Positions 32,273-41,231 of a DNA stretch of 64,000 nt are shown here, piece by piece; the stretch's first letter is position 1, and each line of letters starts with the position of its first letter. The DNA comes from Urbifossiella limnaea (GTDB lineage: Bacteria; Planctomycetota; Planctomycetia; Gemmatales; Gemmataceae), in NCBI RefSeq assembly GCF_007747215.1, contig NZ_CP036273.1, positions 6,122,322 to 6,186,321 of the forward strand, in the 5' to 3' direction. The translations under genes were made by a program, and so were the position numbers. The notes beneath the pieces are model-generated. The model made no database searches and was not told the origin of the DNA. It saw nothing but the letters and a program-made list of their open reading frames with translations.

Positions 32273-35200
32273 ATGGCCACCCCCGACGAACCCGTGCTGA
32301 AGGCGCTCCGCGACGCCGACCGGGGCCGCCGCAACCTCGCCGCCCTCGCCGCGCACGTCGGCCCCGCCCCCGAGCTCGTCGCCGCCCTCGGCCGGCTGCT
32401 GCCCCGCGCCGCCGACCCGGACATGGCGCTGAACAACCTCGAACGGCTGTTCGCGCAGCCGGCCGCGCGCCCGTTCCTCCCCGGCCTCCTCGAATCGCGC
32501 GCCCGCGGGCTCGACGCCGCCCTCACGCTCCTGGCCGCGTCGCAGTTCTTCGCCGACACCCTCGCCCTCTACCCCGACTTCCTCGAATCCGTCCGCACGC
32601 CGCCGCGCCGCAACCCCACCACCGCCGAGCTCGTCGCCCAGCTGCGGGCCGACGTGGACGCCGCGGCCGACGACCCCGGGGTGCTCCGGGCCCTCCGCCG
32701 GTTCCGCGCCCGCCACGCCCTCCGCATCGGCGTCAACGACATCCTCCGCGACCGGCCGCTCGAAGAGGTCACGCGCGAGCTCGCCCGCCTGGCCGACGCC
32801 TCGGTCGAGGTCGCGCTCGCGCACGCCACCCGGCTCGTGACGCACCGGTTCGGCTCGCCCGCGGCGGCGGGCGGCGGCCCGTCCCGCGCCGCGGTGCTGG
32901 GCTTCGGCAAGCTCGGCGGCGACGAGTTGAACTACAGCAGCGACGTGGACCTGATGGTCGTGTACGACGCCGAGGGCGAGACGACCGGCCGGCGGACGAC
33001 GATCCCCACGGCGGAGTTCTACGCCCGCGTGGTGCAGGAGGTGGTGCGGCTCCTGTCGGCCGTCACGGACCGCGGGTTCGCGTACCGCGTGGACCTGCGG
33101 CTGCGGCCGGAGGGCGCCCGCGGGCCACTCGCGCGGTCGCTCGCCGGCACCCTCAGCTACTACGACACCCGCGGCCGCACGTGGGAGCGGCAGGCGCTCA
33201 TCAAGCTCCGCCCGGTCGCCGGCGACATCGACCTCGGCCGCGAGTTCCTCGCGGCGGTGGAGCCGTTCGTGTACCGGAAGTACTTCAGCTTCGCCGAGAT
33301 CAACGAGGTGAAGGCGCTGAAGCGGCAGATGGAGCGGCAGGCGGGCCGGCCGAAGGGCGGGTCGGGCGGCGAGGGCGAGGCGGCGAGCCGGTGGACGACG
33401 CCGGCCGACGTGAAGACCGGCCGCGGCGGCATCCGCGACATCGAGTACACGGTGCAGTTCCTGCAGTTGCTCAACGGCGGCGACCTGCCCGCGGTCCGCC
33501 AGCGGAACACGCTGCTGGCGCTGGAGGCGCTCGAGATCGCCGGCTGCCTCACCCCGCACGAGACGTACACGCTCGCCGACGCGTACCGCTTCCTCCGCAA
33601 GACCGAGCACCGGCTGCAACTCCTGTTCGACCTGCAGACGCACAAACTCCCCACGAGCGACGACGAGCTACGCACCCTGGCCCGGCGGATGGGGTATACC
33701 GAGCGCGAAGAGGCAGGAGGCAAGAGGCAGGAGACGGAAGACGACGGTGGGGCGGACCAGTCTCCTGTCTCCCGCCTCCGGTCTCCTCAGAGGCGAAGCC
33801 CCCTCGACGAGCTCCCCGCCCCGCCGGGCGTCCGCCACCTGCTCGTGGACCCGCTCGACCAGTTCCTCAAGGACCTGCACGACAAGACGGAGGTGGACCG
33901 GGCCGTCCTCAACCACCTGCTCCACCAATCGTTCCCCGACGCCGGGGAGGGCGACGAACCCGAGACGGACCTGATCCTCGACCCCGACCCGGACGACGCC
34001 ACCGTGCGCGCCGTGCTCGGCCGCTACCCGTTCCGCGACGTGCCGAAGGCGTACCACAACCTGCTCGGCCTGGCCCGCGAGTCGGTGCCGTTCCTGTCCG
34101 ACCGCCGCTGCCGCCACTTCCTCGCGTCGATCGCCCCGCGGCTGTTGCAGGCCGTGGCCGACACGCCCGACCCCGACGAGGCGCTGACGCAACTGGAGCG
34201 CGTGAGCGCGTCGCTCGGCGCGAAGGCGGTGCTGTGGGAGCTGTTCAGCGCCAACCCGGCGACGCTGCGGTTGTACGTGGACCTGTGCGCCGGCAGCCCG
34301 TTCCTGTCGGGCATCCTGATCAACAACCCCGGCATGGCCGACGAGCTGCTCGACTCGCTGGTGCTGAACCAGCCGCGGACGGCCGACGAGTTGCGGGCCG
34401 AGCTGGCCGAGTTGTGCCGCGGCGCGAGCGACCCCGATCCCATCCTGCACAGCTTCCAGGACAAGGAGCTGCTCCGCATCGGCGTCGCCGACCTGCTGGG
34501 CATGGCCGCGATCCGCGACACCACCGCGGCGCTGTCCGACCTGGCCGACACGCTGCTGAACCAGATGTGCGAGCTGGTGGAAGCCGACCTGGCGGCGAAG
34601 GGCGGGTGTGCGGCCTGCTACAGCCTCCTGGGTCTGGGCAAGCTCGGCGGCCGCGAGATCAGTTATCACAGCGACCTGGACTTGCTCCTCGTGTACGAGG
34701 CCGACAGCCGCGAGGCGGCGGCCGCGGCGGGGCCGTACTTCACCGAGCTGGCGCAGCGGCTCATCAAGGCGGCGAGCACGCACGGGCCGATGGGCCGGCT
34801 GTACGCCGTGGACATGCGGCTGCGGCCGACCGGGAAGTCGGGCACGCTGGTGCTGCCGCTGTGCGAGCTCGACCGCTACTACGCCGGCGGCGGGGCGCAG
34901 CTGTGGGAGCGGCAGGCGCTCACCCGCGCCCGCGTGGTCCGCGGCGACGCCGCGTTCGGCGACCGGGTGATGGCGCGCGTCCGCGCCGCGGCGGCGGGCG
35001 CGCCGTGGACGCCGGCCGCGGCCGACGAGGTGCGGCGGATGCGCGAGAAGCTGGAGGCGGGGACGACGGCGCGGAACCTGAAGCGCGGCCCCGGCGGGCT
35101 GAATGACGTGGAATTCCTGGTTCAGCTGCTGCAACTGAAGCACGGGGCGGCGCGGCCGGCGGTGCTGGTGCCGAACGTGTGGGCGGCGCTGGACGCGCTG

Positions 35201-35458
35201 GAGGCGGCGCGGCTGCTGCCGGCGGCGGAGGCGTCGGCGCTGCGGGCGGGCTACTCGTTCTTGCGGCTGGTGGAGGCCCGGCTGCGGGTGGTGACCAACC
35301 GCCCCTTGACCGAACTGCCGGACACCGCCGACGACCTGGCAAAGCTGGCGCGGCGACTGGGGTTCGAGTCGGCGGCGGCGTTCCTGGCGGAGCACCGCCG
35401 CGTGACGGGCGAGATTCGCAAAGTCTACACCGCGGCGACGGGGCGGGAGCGCGGCTGA
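32273..35458 (+). CDS. glnE: Glutamine synthetase adenylyltransferase/deadenylase
   Basis: GlnE (1061 residues; E. coli protein 946) adenylylates and deadenylylates glutamine synthetase according to nitrogen status, under PII control. It has the duplicated nucleotidyltransferase layout: LGFGKLGGDELNYSSDVDLMVVYD near residues 208-231 (deadenylase half) and LGLGKLGGREISYHSDLDLLLVYE near 785-808 (adenylylase half), each followed by RVDLRLRPEG and DMRLRPTGKSG and by a GLNDVEFLVQLLQL or GIRDIEYTVQFLQL motif. Residues about 481-503, in the central linker, are encoded by a hairpin repeat (33715-33780) and read as Glu/Lys/Arg/Ser-rich sequence. No glnA or glnB is in the window. Confidence 0.96.
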   Translation: MATPDEPVLKALRDADRGRRNLAALAAHVGPAPELVAALGRLLPRAADPDMALNNLERLFAQPAARPFLPGLLESRARGLDAALTLLAASQFFADTLALYPDFLESVRTPPRRNPTTAELVAQLRADVDAAADDPGVLRALRRFRARHALRIGVNDILRDRPLEEVTRELARLADASVEVALAHATRLVTHRFGSPAAAGGGPSRAAVLGFGKLGGDELNYSSDVDLMVVYDAEGETTGRRTTIPTAEFYARVVQEVVRLLSAVTDRGFAYRVDLRLRPEGARGPLARSLAGTLSYYDTRGRTWERQALIKLRPVAGDIDLGREFLAAVEPFVYRKYFSFAEINEVKALKRQMERQAGRPKGGSGGEGEAASRWTTPADVKTGRGGIRDIEYTVQFLQLLNGGDLPAVRQRNTLLALEALEIAGCLTPHETYTLADAYRFLRKTEHRLQLLFDLQTHKLPTSDDELRTLARRMGYTEREEAGGKRQETEDDGGADQSPVSRLRSPQRRSPLDELPAPPGVRHLLVDPLDQFLKDLHDKTEVDRAVLNHLLHQSFPDAGEGDEPETDLILDPDPDDATVRAVLGRYPFRDVPKAYHNLLGLARESVPFLSDRRCRHFLASIAPRLLQAVADTPDPDEALTQLERVSASLGAKAVLWELFSANPATLRLYVDLCAGSPFLSGILINNPGMADELLDSLVLNQPRTADELRAELAELCRGASDPDPILHSFQDKELLRIGVADLLGMAAIRDTTAALSDLADTLLNQMCELVEADLAAKGGCAACYSLLGLGKLGGREISYHSDLDLLLVYEADSREAAAAAGPYFTELAQRLIKAASTHGPMGRLYAVDMRLRPTGKSGTLVLPLCELDRYYAGGGAQLWERQALTRARVVRGDAAFGDRVMARVRAAAAGAPWTPAAADEVRRMREKLEAGTTARNLKRGPGGLNDVEFLVQLLQLKHGAARPAVLVPNVWAALDALEAARLLPAAEASALRAGYSFLRLVEARLRVVTNRPLTELPDTADDLAKLARRLGFESAAAFLAEHRRVTGEIRKVYTAATGRERG
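33715..33780. repeat. 66-bp imperfect inverted repeat inside glnE
   Basis: Arms at 33715-33735 and 33760-33780 match as inverted repeats at 17 of 21 positions, around a 24-nt loop. The purine-rich arm (AGGAGGCAAGAGGCAGGAGA) is quite unlike neighbouring codons. It encodes a polar stretch between the N- and C-terminal halves of GlnE, starting after RMGYTERE, and its 66-bp length keeps the frame. Confidence 0.7.
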
Positions 35459-35460
35459 CC

Positions 35461-37335
35461 TTACTTCCGCTCCACCTCCGGCGGACGCTGGCGGTCGCCG
35501 TCGCGCTTCGGCACCCCGGCCACGATCGTCAGCGCGGCAGTGCCGTCGCTGGTCAGCGTCACGATCACCCGGTCGCCGGTCTGGAGGTCGAACAGTTTCG
35601 CGTCCTTGCCGTCGAGCGTCACCTTCGCGGCCGGGGCGAGGGCGAGCTTCCGCTCCGCCAGCGCCCGCCCGTCCCTGCGGAACCCGACGGTCACCGAGTC
35701 CTTGTCGAACGCCATCAGCACCCCCGGCACCTTCTCGCCGCTGACGGTCACCTTCGTCGCCGGCTGGCGCTCCCCGGGGAGCTCGACGTCGGCACTCGCC
35801 TTCACCATCACGTCCGCGAGCTTCGCCGCCTTGCCGTCCACGATGATCGTCGCGTCCTTCGCCACCGGGATGGTGTCGCGGCGCTCGCCGCCGTCGCCCT
35901 TGCGGACGAGGGTGATCGTGCCGGCCGCCGCGTCCACCGCCCCGACCGTACCGGTCTGGCGGGCCACCCGGGCCGGCCGCTTCTCGCCGTCCTGCGCGGC
36001 GACGAACTCGGCCTCGTCCGCCTCGCCGCCGTCGGGCTTCCGCTTCGCCGCGCCGTGGCTCACGCCCAGCACGGCGGTGCCGTCCACGCTCAGCTGCACC
36101 GTCACCGGCTCGCCGACGGGCAACTCCTTCAGCCTCACGTCCTTGCCGTCGCGGGTCACCTTCGCGCCGGCGGCCAGGGTGTACTCCTGGTCGTTCGGCT
36201 TCGCCTTCAGTGACAGCGTGTTGTCACCGACGCCGACGAGCAGGCTGGTGACGCGGCGGCCGGTCGCGGCGATCCTCGTCGCCGGCCCCTTCTCGGACGC
36301 CCGCTCCACCTCGACGGTCGCCCCCGCCTTCAGGTCGCCGAGCCGCGCCGCCTTGCCGTCGGCGGTGACGGCCACGTCTTTCGCAAGCGGCACGATCAGG
36401 TCGGCCTCGTTCTTCCGCGCCAGCGTGATGGTGCCGGCCCCGGCGTCGACGGCCCCGAGCGTGCCGGCGACGCGGGCGCCGGCCGGGCGGGCGGGCTTGT
36501 CCTTCTGCTTGGCGGCAGGCGCCTTGTCGGCGGGGTTGGGCGGCTGGGCGCCGGTCAGGCCGACGGCCCCGGCGGACACGGCGAACGCGGCCACGACGGC
36601 GGCGGGGAGCTTCCAGGCGGGTGCGGACATGGCGGCGAGAACCTCCTGAGATAGGGCGAGGACCGGGGCCGGCACCGGCGCGGCCCAGACGGCAGAATCG
36701 ATCGTTGCGGCCGACAGCGCGGGCGGGACGACGGCCGGGAGCAGCAGCGCGGGGACGACGACGACGCGCCGTTCGAGCCGGCCGCGGAGCAGGTCGCGGG
36801 CGCGGGCCAGGCGGCTCGACACGGTGCCTTCCGGGAGGCCGAGGCGGTCGGCGGCTTCCGCCTTGCCGAGCCCCTGCACGCCGCACAGCACCAGCGGCAG
36901 TCGGTACTTCTCCGGCAGTTCCGCCACCTGGGCGTCGATGAGGCGGAGCAGTTCGGTGTCGGCAGCGGGCGGCGCCGGGAGCGGCCGCGCGGCGTAGTCA
37001 GCTTCGACTTCCCGACGGCGAAGGTCGCGGCCGCGCGCCTTCAGCGCGGTGCGGACGGCGACGCCGTACAGCCACGCCCCGAGCAGGTCCGGCGCCCGGC
37101 CGGCGTGCTTCGCCAGCACGAGGAACGTGACCTGGAAGGCGTCGGCGGCGGCGTGCGGGTCGCGGAGCACGCGGCGGCAAACCCCGAGCACCATCGGCCC
37201 GTGCCGGCGGACGATCGCGCCGAAGGCGTCGTCGTCGCGGCCGGCCCGGTAGCGGGCGAGGAGCGCGTCGTCGCCGGCGTCGTCACGGACGCGGTCGAAC
37301 ACCCGGCGGACCGCCCCGAGCTGGGCCGTACCCAT
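35461..37335 (-). CDS. ECF sigma factor with C-terminal membrane and extracytoplasmic extension
   Basis: A 624-residue fusion. The first 190 residues are an ECF sigma factor: region 2 (LLARYRAGRDDDAFGAIVRRHGPMVLGVCRRVLRDPHAAADAFQVTFLVLAKHA, GAWLYGVAVRTALKARGR), and region 4 (ELPEKYRLPLVLCGVQGLGKAEAADRLGLPEGTVSSRLARARDLLRGRL). Then come a hydrophobic segment (WKLPAAVVAAFAVSAGAVGLTG near 250-270), a linker, and an outer part of about 350 residues made of duplicated units (GTLGAVDAGAGTITLARK; GTVGAVDAAAGTITLVRK; each followed by VAKDATIIVDGKAAKLADV or similar). This is a known planctomycete ECF architecture in which the extension may sense or sequester. No separate anti-sigma gene is adjacent. 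Convergent with glnE (2-bp gap). Confidence 0.9.
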   Translation of the reverse strand: MGTAQLGAVRRVFDRVRDDAGDDALLARYRAGRDDDAFGAIVRRHGPMVLGVCRRVLRDPHAAADAFQVTFLVLAKHAGRAPDLLGAWLYGVAVRTALKARGRDLRRREVEADYAARPLPAPPAADTELLRLIDAQVAELPEKYRLPLVLCGVQGLGKAEAADRLGLPEGTVSSRLARARDLLRGRLERRVVVVPALLLPAVVPPALSAATIDSAVWAAPVPAPVLALSQEVLAAMSAPAWKLPAAVVAAFAVSAGAVGLTGAQPPNPADKAPAAKQKDKPARPAGARVAGTLGAVDAGAGTITLARKNEADLIVPLAKDVAVTADGKAARLGDLKAGATVEVERASEKGPATRIAATGRRVTSLLVGVGDNTLSLKAKPNDQEYTLAAGAKVTRDGKDVRLKELPVGEPVTVQLSVDGTAVLGVSHGAAKRKPDGGEADEAEFVAAQDGEKRPARVARQTGTVGAVDAAAGTITLVRKGDGGERRDTIPVAKDATIIVDGKAAKLADVMVKASADVELPGERQPATKVTVSGEKVPGVLMAFDKDSVTVGFRRDGRALAERKLALAPAAKVTLDGKDAKLFDLQTGDRVIVTLTSDGTAALTIVAGVPKRDGDRQRPPEVERK

Positions 37336-37451
37336 CGCCCCCTCCGCTGCTGTCGCCGTACTGTGCCGCGGCGTCCGCCGGGCGGTCCGCGATTTTTCCG
37401 GAATCCGGACGTTGAGTGTACCCGAACCCCGCCGCCCGCGGGGCGCGGCGG

Positions 37452-37457
37452 TACAAT
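37452..37457 (+). promoter_or_regulatory. Possible -10 hexamer of apgM, leaderless spacing
   Basis: TACAAT ends 7 nt before the apgM ATG (37465), nearly the same distance as TAAGAT before glnE. A transcript from it would begin at about the start codon. The region 37336-37464 also has to hold the divergent sigma-factor promoter. Confidence 0.45.
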
Positions 37458-37464
37458 CCCCGGC

Positions 37465-38679
37465 ATGAAGTACGCCATCGTCATCCCCGACGGCTGCGCC
37501 GACGAGCCGCTCGACGCCCTCGGCGGCAAAACGCCCCTGCAAGCGGCCCGCCTCCCGAACATGGACCGCATCGCCCGCACCGGCGTCGTCGGCCGCGCCA
37601 ACAACGTGCCGCCGACGCTGACGCCCGCGTCGGACGTCGCCACGCTGTCGCTGTTCGGGTACGACCCGCTGGCCGTGTACACCGGCCGCGCCCCGCTCGA
37701 AACCGCCGCGATGGGCATCCACCTCGGCCCGAACGACTACGCCATCCGCTGCAACCTCGTCCACACGCCCGACGGCCACATGCGGGACTTCACCGCCGGC
37801 CACATCAGCAGCGAGGACGGCGGCCCGCTGATCCGCGAGTTGCAGAAGCAGCTCGGCGGCCGCGAGGTGCTCGGCGGCGTCATCGAGTTCCATCCCGGCG
37901 TGCAGTACCGCAATATCCTCGTGTGGCGCGGCAGGACGGACAGCGAACCGTTCAAGCACACCAAGTGTCAGCCCCCGCACGACATCCCCGACCGGCCGGT
38001 CGCCGACTACCTGCCGAGCGGGCCGGGCGGCGAGGTATTCCGCGAGCTGATGGAGCTGAGCAAGCCGATCCTGGCGGCGCACCCGGTGAACGCGAAGCGC
38101 GTCGCCGCGGGGGAGAAGTCGGCCACGCAGGTGTGGCTGTGGGGCCAGGGGAAGGCGCCGCGGATCACGCCGTTCGAGGAGAGCTACGGCCCGCGCGGGG
38201 CGATCATCTCGGCCGTCGATCTGGTCCGCGGCGTCGGCGTGCTCCTCGGCTGGCACCGCATCGACGTGCCCGGGGCGACCGGGTATCTGGACACGGACTA
38301 CGCCGCGAAGGGCCGCTACGGGGTGGAGGCGCTGGGGGCGTTCGACCTGGTGTGCGTCCACGTCGAGGCGCCGGACGAGGCCAGCCACGAGGGCCGCGCC
38401 GACGAGAAGGTGAAGGCGCTGGAGCGGATCGACGCCGACATCGTCGGCCCGCTGCTGGACGCGCTGCCGGGGTTCGGCGACTGGCGCATCCTGGTGTCGC
38501 CGGACCACCGCACGACGATCCGCACCCGGGCGCACGCCCACGGGGCGGTGCCGTTCGCGGTGGCGGGAGCGGGCGTCGCCGCGGCGGGGCAGGCGAGTTA
38601 CGACGAGCCGACGGCCGCCGCGGCGGCGCTGGCGTTCGACCCGGGCTGGCACCTGATGCGGTGGTTTTTGGGCCGCTAG
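37465..38679 (+). CDS. apgM: Cofactor-independent phosphoglycerate mutase (ApgM type)
   Basis: A 404-residue enzyme of the archaeal-type, 2,3-bisphosphoglycerate-independent phosphoglycerate mutase family (alkaline phosphatase superfamily), which interconverts 3- and 2-phosphoglycerate in glycolysis. Motifs seen: IVIPDGCADEPLDALGGKTPLQAARLPNMDRIA (metal Asp at the start), TPASDVATLSLFGYDPLAVYTGRAPLE with the nucleophilic Ser in SDVA, NLVHTPDGHMRDFTAGHISSEDGGPLI, and LVCVHVEAPDEASHEGRADEKVKALERID with DHRTTIRTRAHAHGAVPFAV. Metal ligands are thus present. Length and motifs match ApgM rather than GpmI. dapB follows 31 bp later on the same strand. Confidence 0.94.
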   Translation: MKYAIVIPDGCADEPLDALGGKTPLQAARLPNMDRIARTGVVGRANNVPPTLTPASDVATLSLFGYDPLAVYTGRAPLETAAMGIHLGPNDYAIRCNLVHTPDGHMRDFTAGHISSEDGGPLIRELQKQLGGREVLGGVIEFHPGVQYRNILVWRGRTDSEPFKHTKCQPPHDIPDRPVADYLPSGPGGEVFRELMELSKPILAAHPVNAKRVAAGEKSATQVWLWGQGKAPRITPFEESYGPRGAIISAVDLVRGVGVLLGWHRIDVPGATGYLDTDYAAKGRYGVEALGAFDLVCVHVEAPDEASHEGRADEKVKALERIDADIVGPLLDALPGFGDWRILVSPDHRTTIRTRAHAHGAVPFAVAGAGVAAAGQASYDEPTAAAAALAFDPGWHLMRWFLGR

Positions 38680-38710
38680 ACCAGCACTCTGAGCACACGG
38701 GGATTCGCGC

Positions 38711-39502
38711 GTGAAGACCACGATCGCCATCAACGGCGCCGGCGGGCGGATGGGGCAGCGGCTCGTCGCCCTTGCCAACGAGGACGCATCCCTGAAGGTC
38801 GTCGCCGCTCTCGACGCGCCCGGCTCACCTGCCCTCGGCCGCGACGCCGGCGAGGTCGCGGGCGTCGGCCGCATCGGCGTGCCGATCACCAGCGAGCTGC
38901 CGCTCGAACCGCGGCCGGCGTGCGTCATCGACTTCTCCGCCCCCGCGGGAACGATGGCGGTGCTGCCGGTGTGCGTGGCGCGCCGCATCCCGCTGGTCGT
39001 GTCCACCACCGGCCACACCGACGCGCAGAAGGCCGAGATCGAGGCCGCGGCGCACGAAACGGCCATCCTGTTCGCCCCGAACATGAGCCTGGTCGTGAAC
39101 CTGCTGTTTAAGCTGGTGCGGCTGACGGCCGAGGCGCTGAACGGGAAGGGGTTCGATGCCGAGATCATCGAGCGACACCACCGGTTCAAGAAGGACTCGC
39201 CGAGCGGCACCGCGATGCACTTCGCCGAGGTCATCCGCGAGGTGCAGGGCGGCCGGTTCGTCCACGGCCGCGAGGGGATCGTCGGCGAGCGGCAGGCCGA
39301 CGAGATCGGGGTACACGCGGTCCGCGCCGGCGACAACGTCGGCGAGCACACGATCGTGTTCAGCACGCTCGGCGAGACGCTGGAGTTGGTGCACAAGGGG
39401 CACAGCCGCGACAGCTACGCCCGCGGGGCGCTGCTGGCGGCGGCGTTCCTGGCGACGAAGACGGCCGGCCGGTACTCGATGGCCGACGTGCTCGGGCTGT
39501 AG
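38711..39502 (+). CDS. dapB: 4-hydroxy-tetrahydrodipicolinate reductase
   Basis: DapB (263 residues, normal length) reduces 4-hydroxy-tetrahydrodipicolinate with NAD(P)H in lysine and meso-diaminopimelate synthesis. It has the N-terminal nucleotide-binding INGAGGRMGQRL, the FSAPAGT and STTGHT segments, and the catalytic/substrate motif ERHHRFKKDSPSGTA near residues 154-168, with the active-site His pair and Lys. ADEIGVHAVRAGDNVGEHTIVF and SRDSYARGALLAA complete the family pattern. The start is GTG, giving MKTTIAINGAGG. Located 31 bp after apgM, so the two may be cotranscribed although the pathways differ. Confidence 0.96.
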   Translation: MKTTIAINGAGGRMGQRLVALANEDASLKVVAALDAPGSPALGRDAGEVAGVGRIGVPITSELPLEPRPACVIDFSAPAGTMAVLPVCVARRIPLVVSTTGHTDAQKAEIEAAAHETAILFAPNMSLVVNLLFKLVRLTAEALNGKGFDAEIIERHHRFKKDSPSGTAMHFAEVIREVQGGRFVHGREGIVGERQADEIGVHAVRAGDNVGEHTIVFSTLGETLELVHKGHSRDSYARGALLAAAFLATKTAGRYSMADVLGL

Positions 39503-39522
39503 ACACCGCACCGCCATTCGGG

Positions 39523-39528
39523 TACGCT
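39523..39528 (+). promoter_or_regulatory. Possible -10 hexamer TACGCT
   Basis: GGTACGCT with TACGCT 30 nt before the ATG at 39558. The same string is placed 31 nt before the gene at 21934, suggesting a shared promoter type. Confidence 0.35.
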
Positions 39529-39557
39529 GGTGCGATCGCCCCCGGGAGACTCGCCCG

Positions 39558-41219
39558 ATGCTCGCCCGCGTCGCCCTGCTCGCAGGTCTGTTCGCCCTGG
39601 CCGCTTCCGCCGTGCCGGCCGCCGGTCAGGTGAAAAAGGCGCCCACGCCGAAGTACAACGTGCAGAAGGCCCAGGCGGCGTTCTACGCACTGCAGAAAAC
39701 CGGCTGCCGGTTCGGGATGGAGAAGGACAACAAGGACGTCTGGTTCGGGCACGTCCGGCTGGTGACGTTTCCGGCCAACACCACCGACGCCGACCTGGCC
39801 AAGGCGGTGCCGCACCTCGCCAACCTGCCGGCGCTCACCGGCCTCGACATCGGCAGCACCAAGGTCACCGACGCCGGCACCGCGCACCTCACGGCGCTCC
39901 CGAAACTGGAGGCGCTATACCTGGACAACCTGGAGGTGACCGGCGAGACGTTCGGCCGGCTCGCCGAGTTGCCCGAGTTGCAGTACCTCGTGCTGCACCA
40001 GCACGACGAGTGGCGGCGCTTCGGCCGCTGGGGCGGTCGGGCCGTCGTGAACCAGTCGCCGCGCCTCACTGCCGCCGACCTGAAGATGCTCGGCGCGTGT
40101 ACCGGCCTCACGCACCTGGAGATCGACCTGCCCGCCGGGAGCCTGGCCCCGCTCGCCCGGCTGACCGACCTGGCGTACCTGTCCGCCCACGTCCCCGCCG
40201 CGGCGTCGGACGCCGACCTGGCCCCGTTCGCCGGCGCCACCCGCCTCCAGGAGTTACACCTGTTCGGCGGCTCGGGGCTCACCGGCGCCGCGCTCGCCCA
40301 CTTCGCCGGCGCCGCCAACCTCGAGGTGATTACCGTCGGGGAAGTGGCCGTCGGCGACGTCGGGGCGAAGCACCTGGGCGGGTTCACCCGGCTCACGAAG
40401 TTGGACCTCGGCAACTACCCGTACTACGCCCGCCCGGCCTACACCGCCGCCTACCGCTGGAACTCCCGCGGCCGGTTCGGCGGGGCGCAAGCGCGGGGCG
40501 CCGTCGTCGACCGCGGGAAGATCACCGACGCCGGGGTGAAACACCTGACCAACATCGTCGGGCTGAAGGAGCTCAGCCTGAGCGGCCACCCGGTCACCCT
40601 CGCCGGCGTCCCCGAGGCGGCGAGCTGGGTCGTGATGACGCACCTCGACCTGGACTACACCCGGGTCACGGACGACGGCGCGGCGGCGCTGGCGAGACTC
40701 CCGGTGCTGGGCGAGTTGAAGCTTACCGGCTCCGCCGTGACCGGCGCCGGGTTCGCCGGCGGCGCGCTCCCGAAGTTGCAGTACCTGCACCTGGCGGGCG
40801 CGCCGGTCACCGCCGACGGCCTCGGGGCGATCGCCAAGGCCGCCCCGGCGCTGGCCTTTCTCGACGTCAACGACACGCCCGCCGACGACTCCGGCCTCCG
40901 GCCGTTCGCACGCACGCCCGCGATCCGCGACATTCACGCCGTGAAGTCGGGCGTCACCGCCGCCGGGAAGGGCGTCGTGGAGCGGGGGACTCCGGGGTCG
41001 GTCGTGTGGCTCGAATACCCGGAGGTCAAGGCGGCGGCGGCCGCCGCCGCCGCGGCCGAGAAGGCGATGCGCACGCCGGTCACCCGCCCCCGCACCAGCC
41101 CGGCGCCCGCCTCGGGGGCGACGACGAAGGCCGCGCCACCGCCCGCACCGGCGGTGCAGCCACGCAACGTGCGCCCGACGACCCCGGCCCGCCCGACAAC
41201 CAGTCCCGGCCGCCCCTGA
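39558..41219 (+). CDS. Secreted leucine-rich-repeat protein
   Basis: A 553-residue protein with a signal peptide (MLARVALLAGLFALAASAVPAAG). The body consists of about 12 ribonuclease-inhibitor-like leucine-rich repeats: LPALTGLDIGSTKVTDAGTAHLTALPKLEALYLDNLEVTGE, LTDLAYLSAHVPAAASDADLAPFAGATRLQELHLFGGSGLTGAALAHF, LKELSLSGHPVTLAGVPEA, LPKLQYLHLAGAPVTADGLGAIAK. The last 60 residues are Ala/Pro/Thr-rich. Gemmata-type genomes carry many such proteins; they are thought to bind other proteins or surfaces outside the cell. An LRR-to-LRR insertion (NYPYYARPAYTAAYRWNSRGRFGGAQARGAV, Tyr/Arg-rich) interrupts the series. Follows dapB by 55 bp, with a possible promoter between. Confidence 0.88.
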   Translation: MLARVALLAGLFALAASAVPAAGQVKKAPTPKYNVQKAQAAFYALQKTGCRFGMEKDNKDVWFGHVRLVTFPANTTDADLAKAVPHLANLPALTGLDIGSTKVTDAGTAHLTALPKLEALYLDNLEVTGETFGRLAELPELQYLVLHQHDEWRRFGRWGGRAVVNQSPRLTAADLKMLGACTGLTHLEIDLPAGSLAPLARLTDLAYLSAHVPAAASDADLAPFAGATRLQELHLFGGSGLTGAALAHFAGAANLEVITVGEVAVGDVGAKHLGGFTRLTKLDLGNYPYYARPAYTAAYRWNSRGRFGGAQARGAVVDRGKITDAGVKHLTNIVGLKELSLSGHPVTLAGVPEAASWVVMTHLDLDYTRVTDDGAAALARLPVLGELKLTGSAVTGAGFAGGALPKLQYLHLAGAPVTADGLGAIAKAAPALAFLDVNDTPADDSGLRPFARTPAIRDIHAVKSGVTAAGKGVVERGTPGSVVWLEYPEVKAAAAAAAAAEKAMRTPVTRPRTSPAPASGATTKAAPPPAPAVQPRNVRPTTPARPTTSPGRP

Positions 41220-41231
41220 CCGCCGGGCGGG

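Noticed and set aside
41036-41060. GGC/GCC-rich run in the leucine-rich-repeat gene as a microsatellite
   Set aside because: It encodes a short poly-Ala run in the low-complexity tail, which is common in this gene family and composition.
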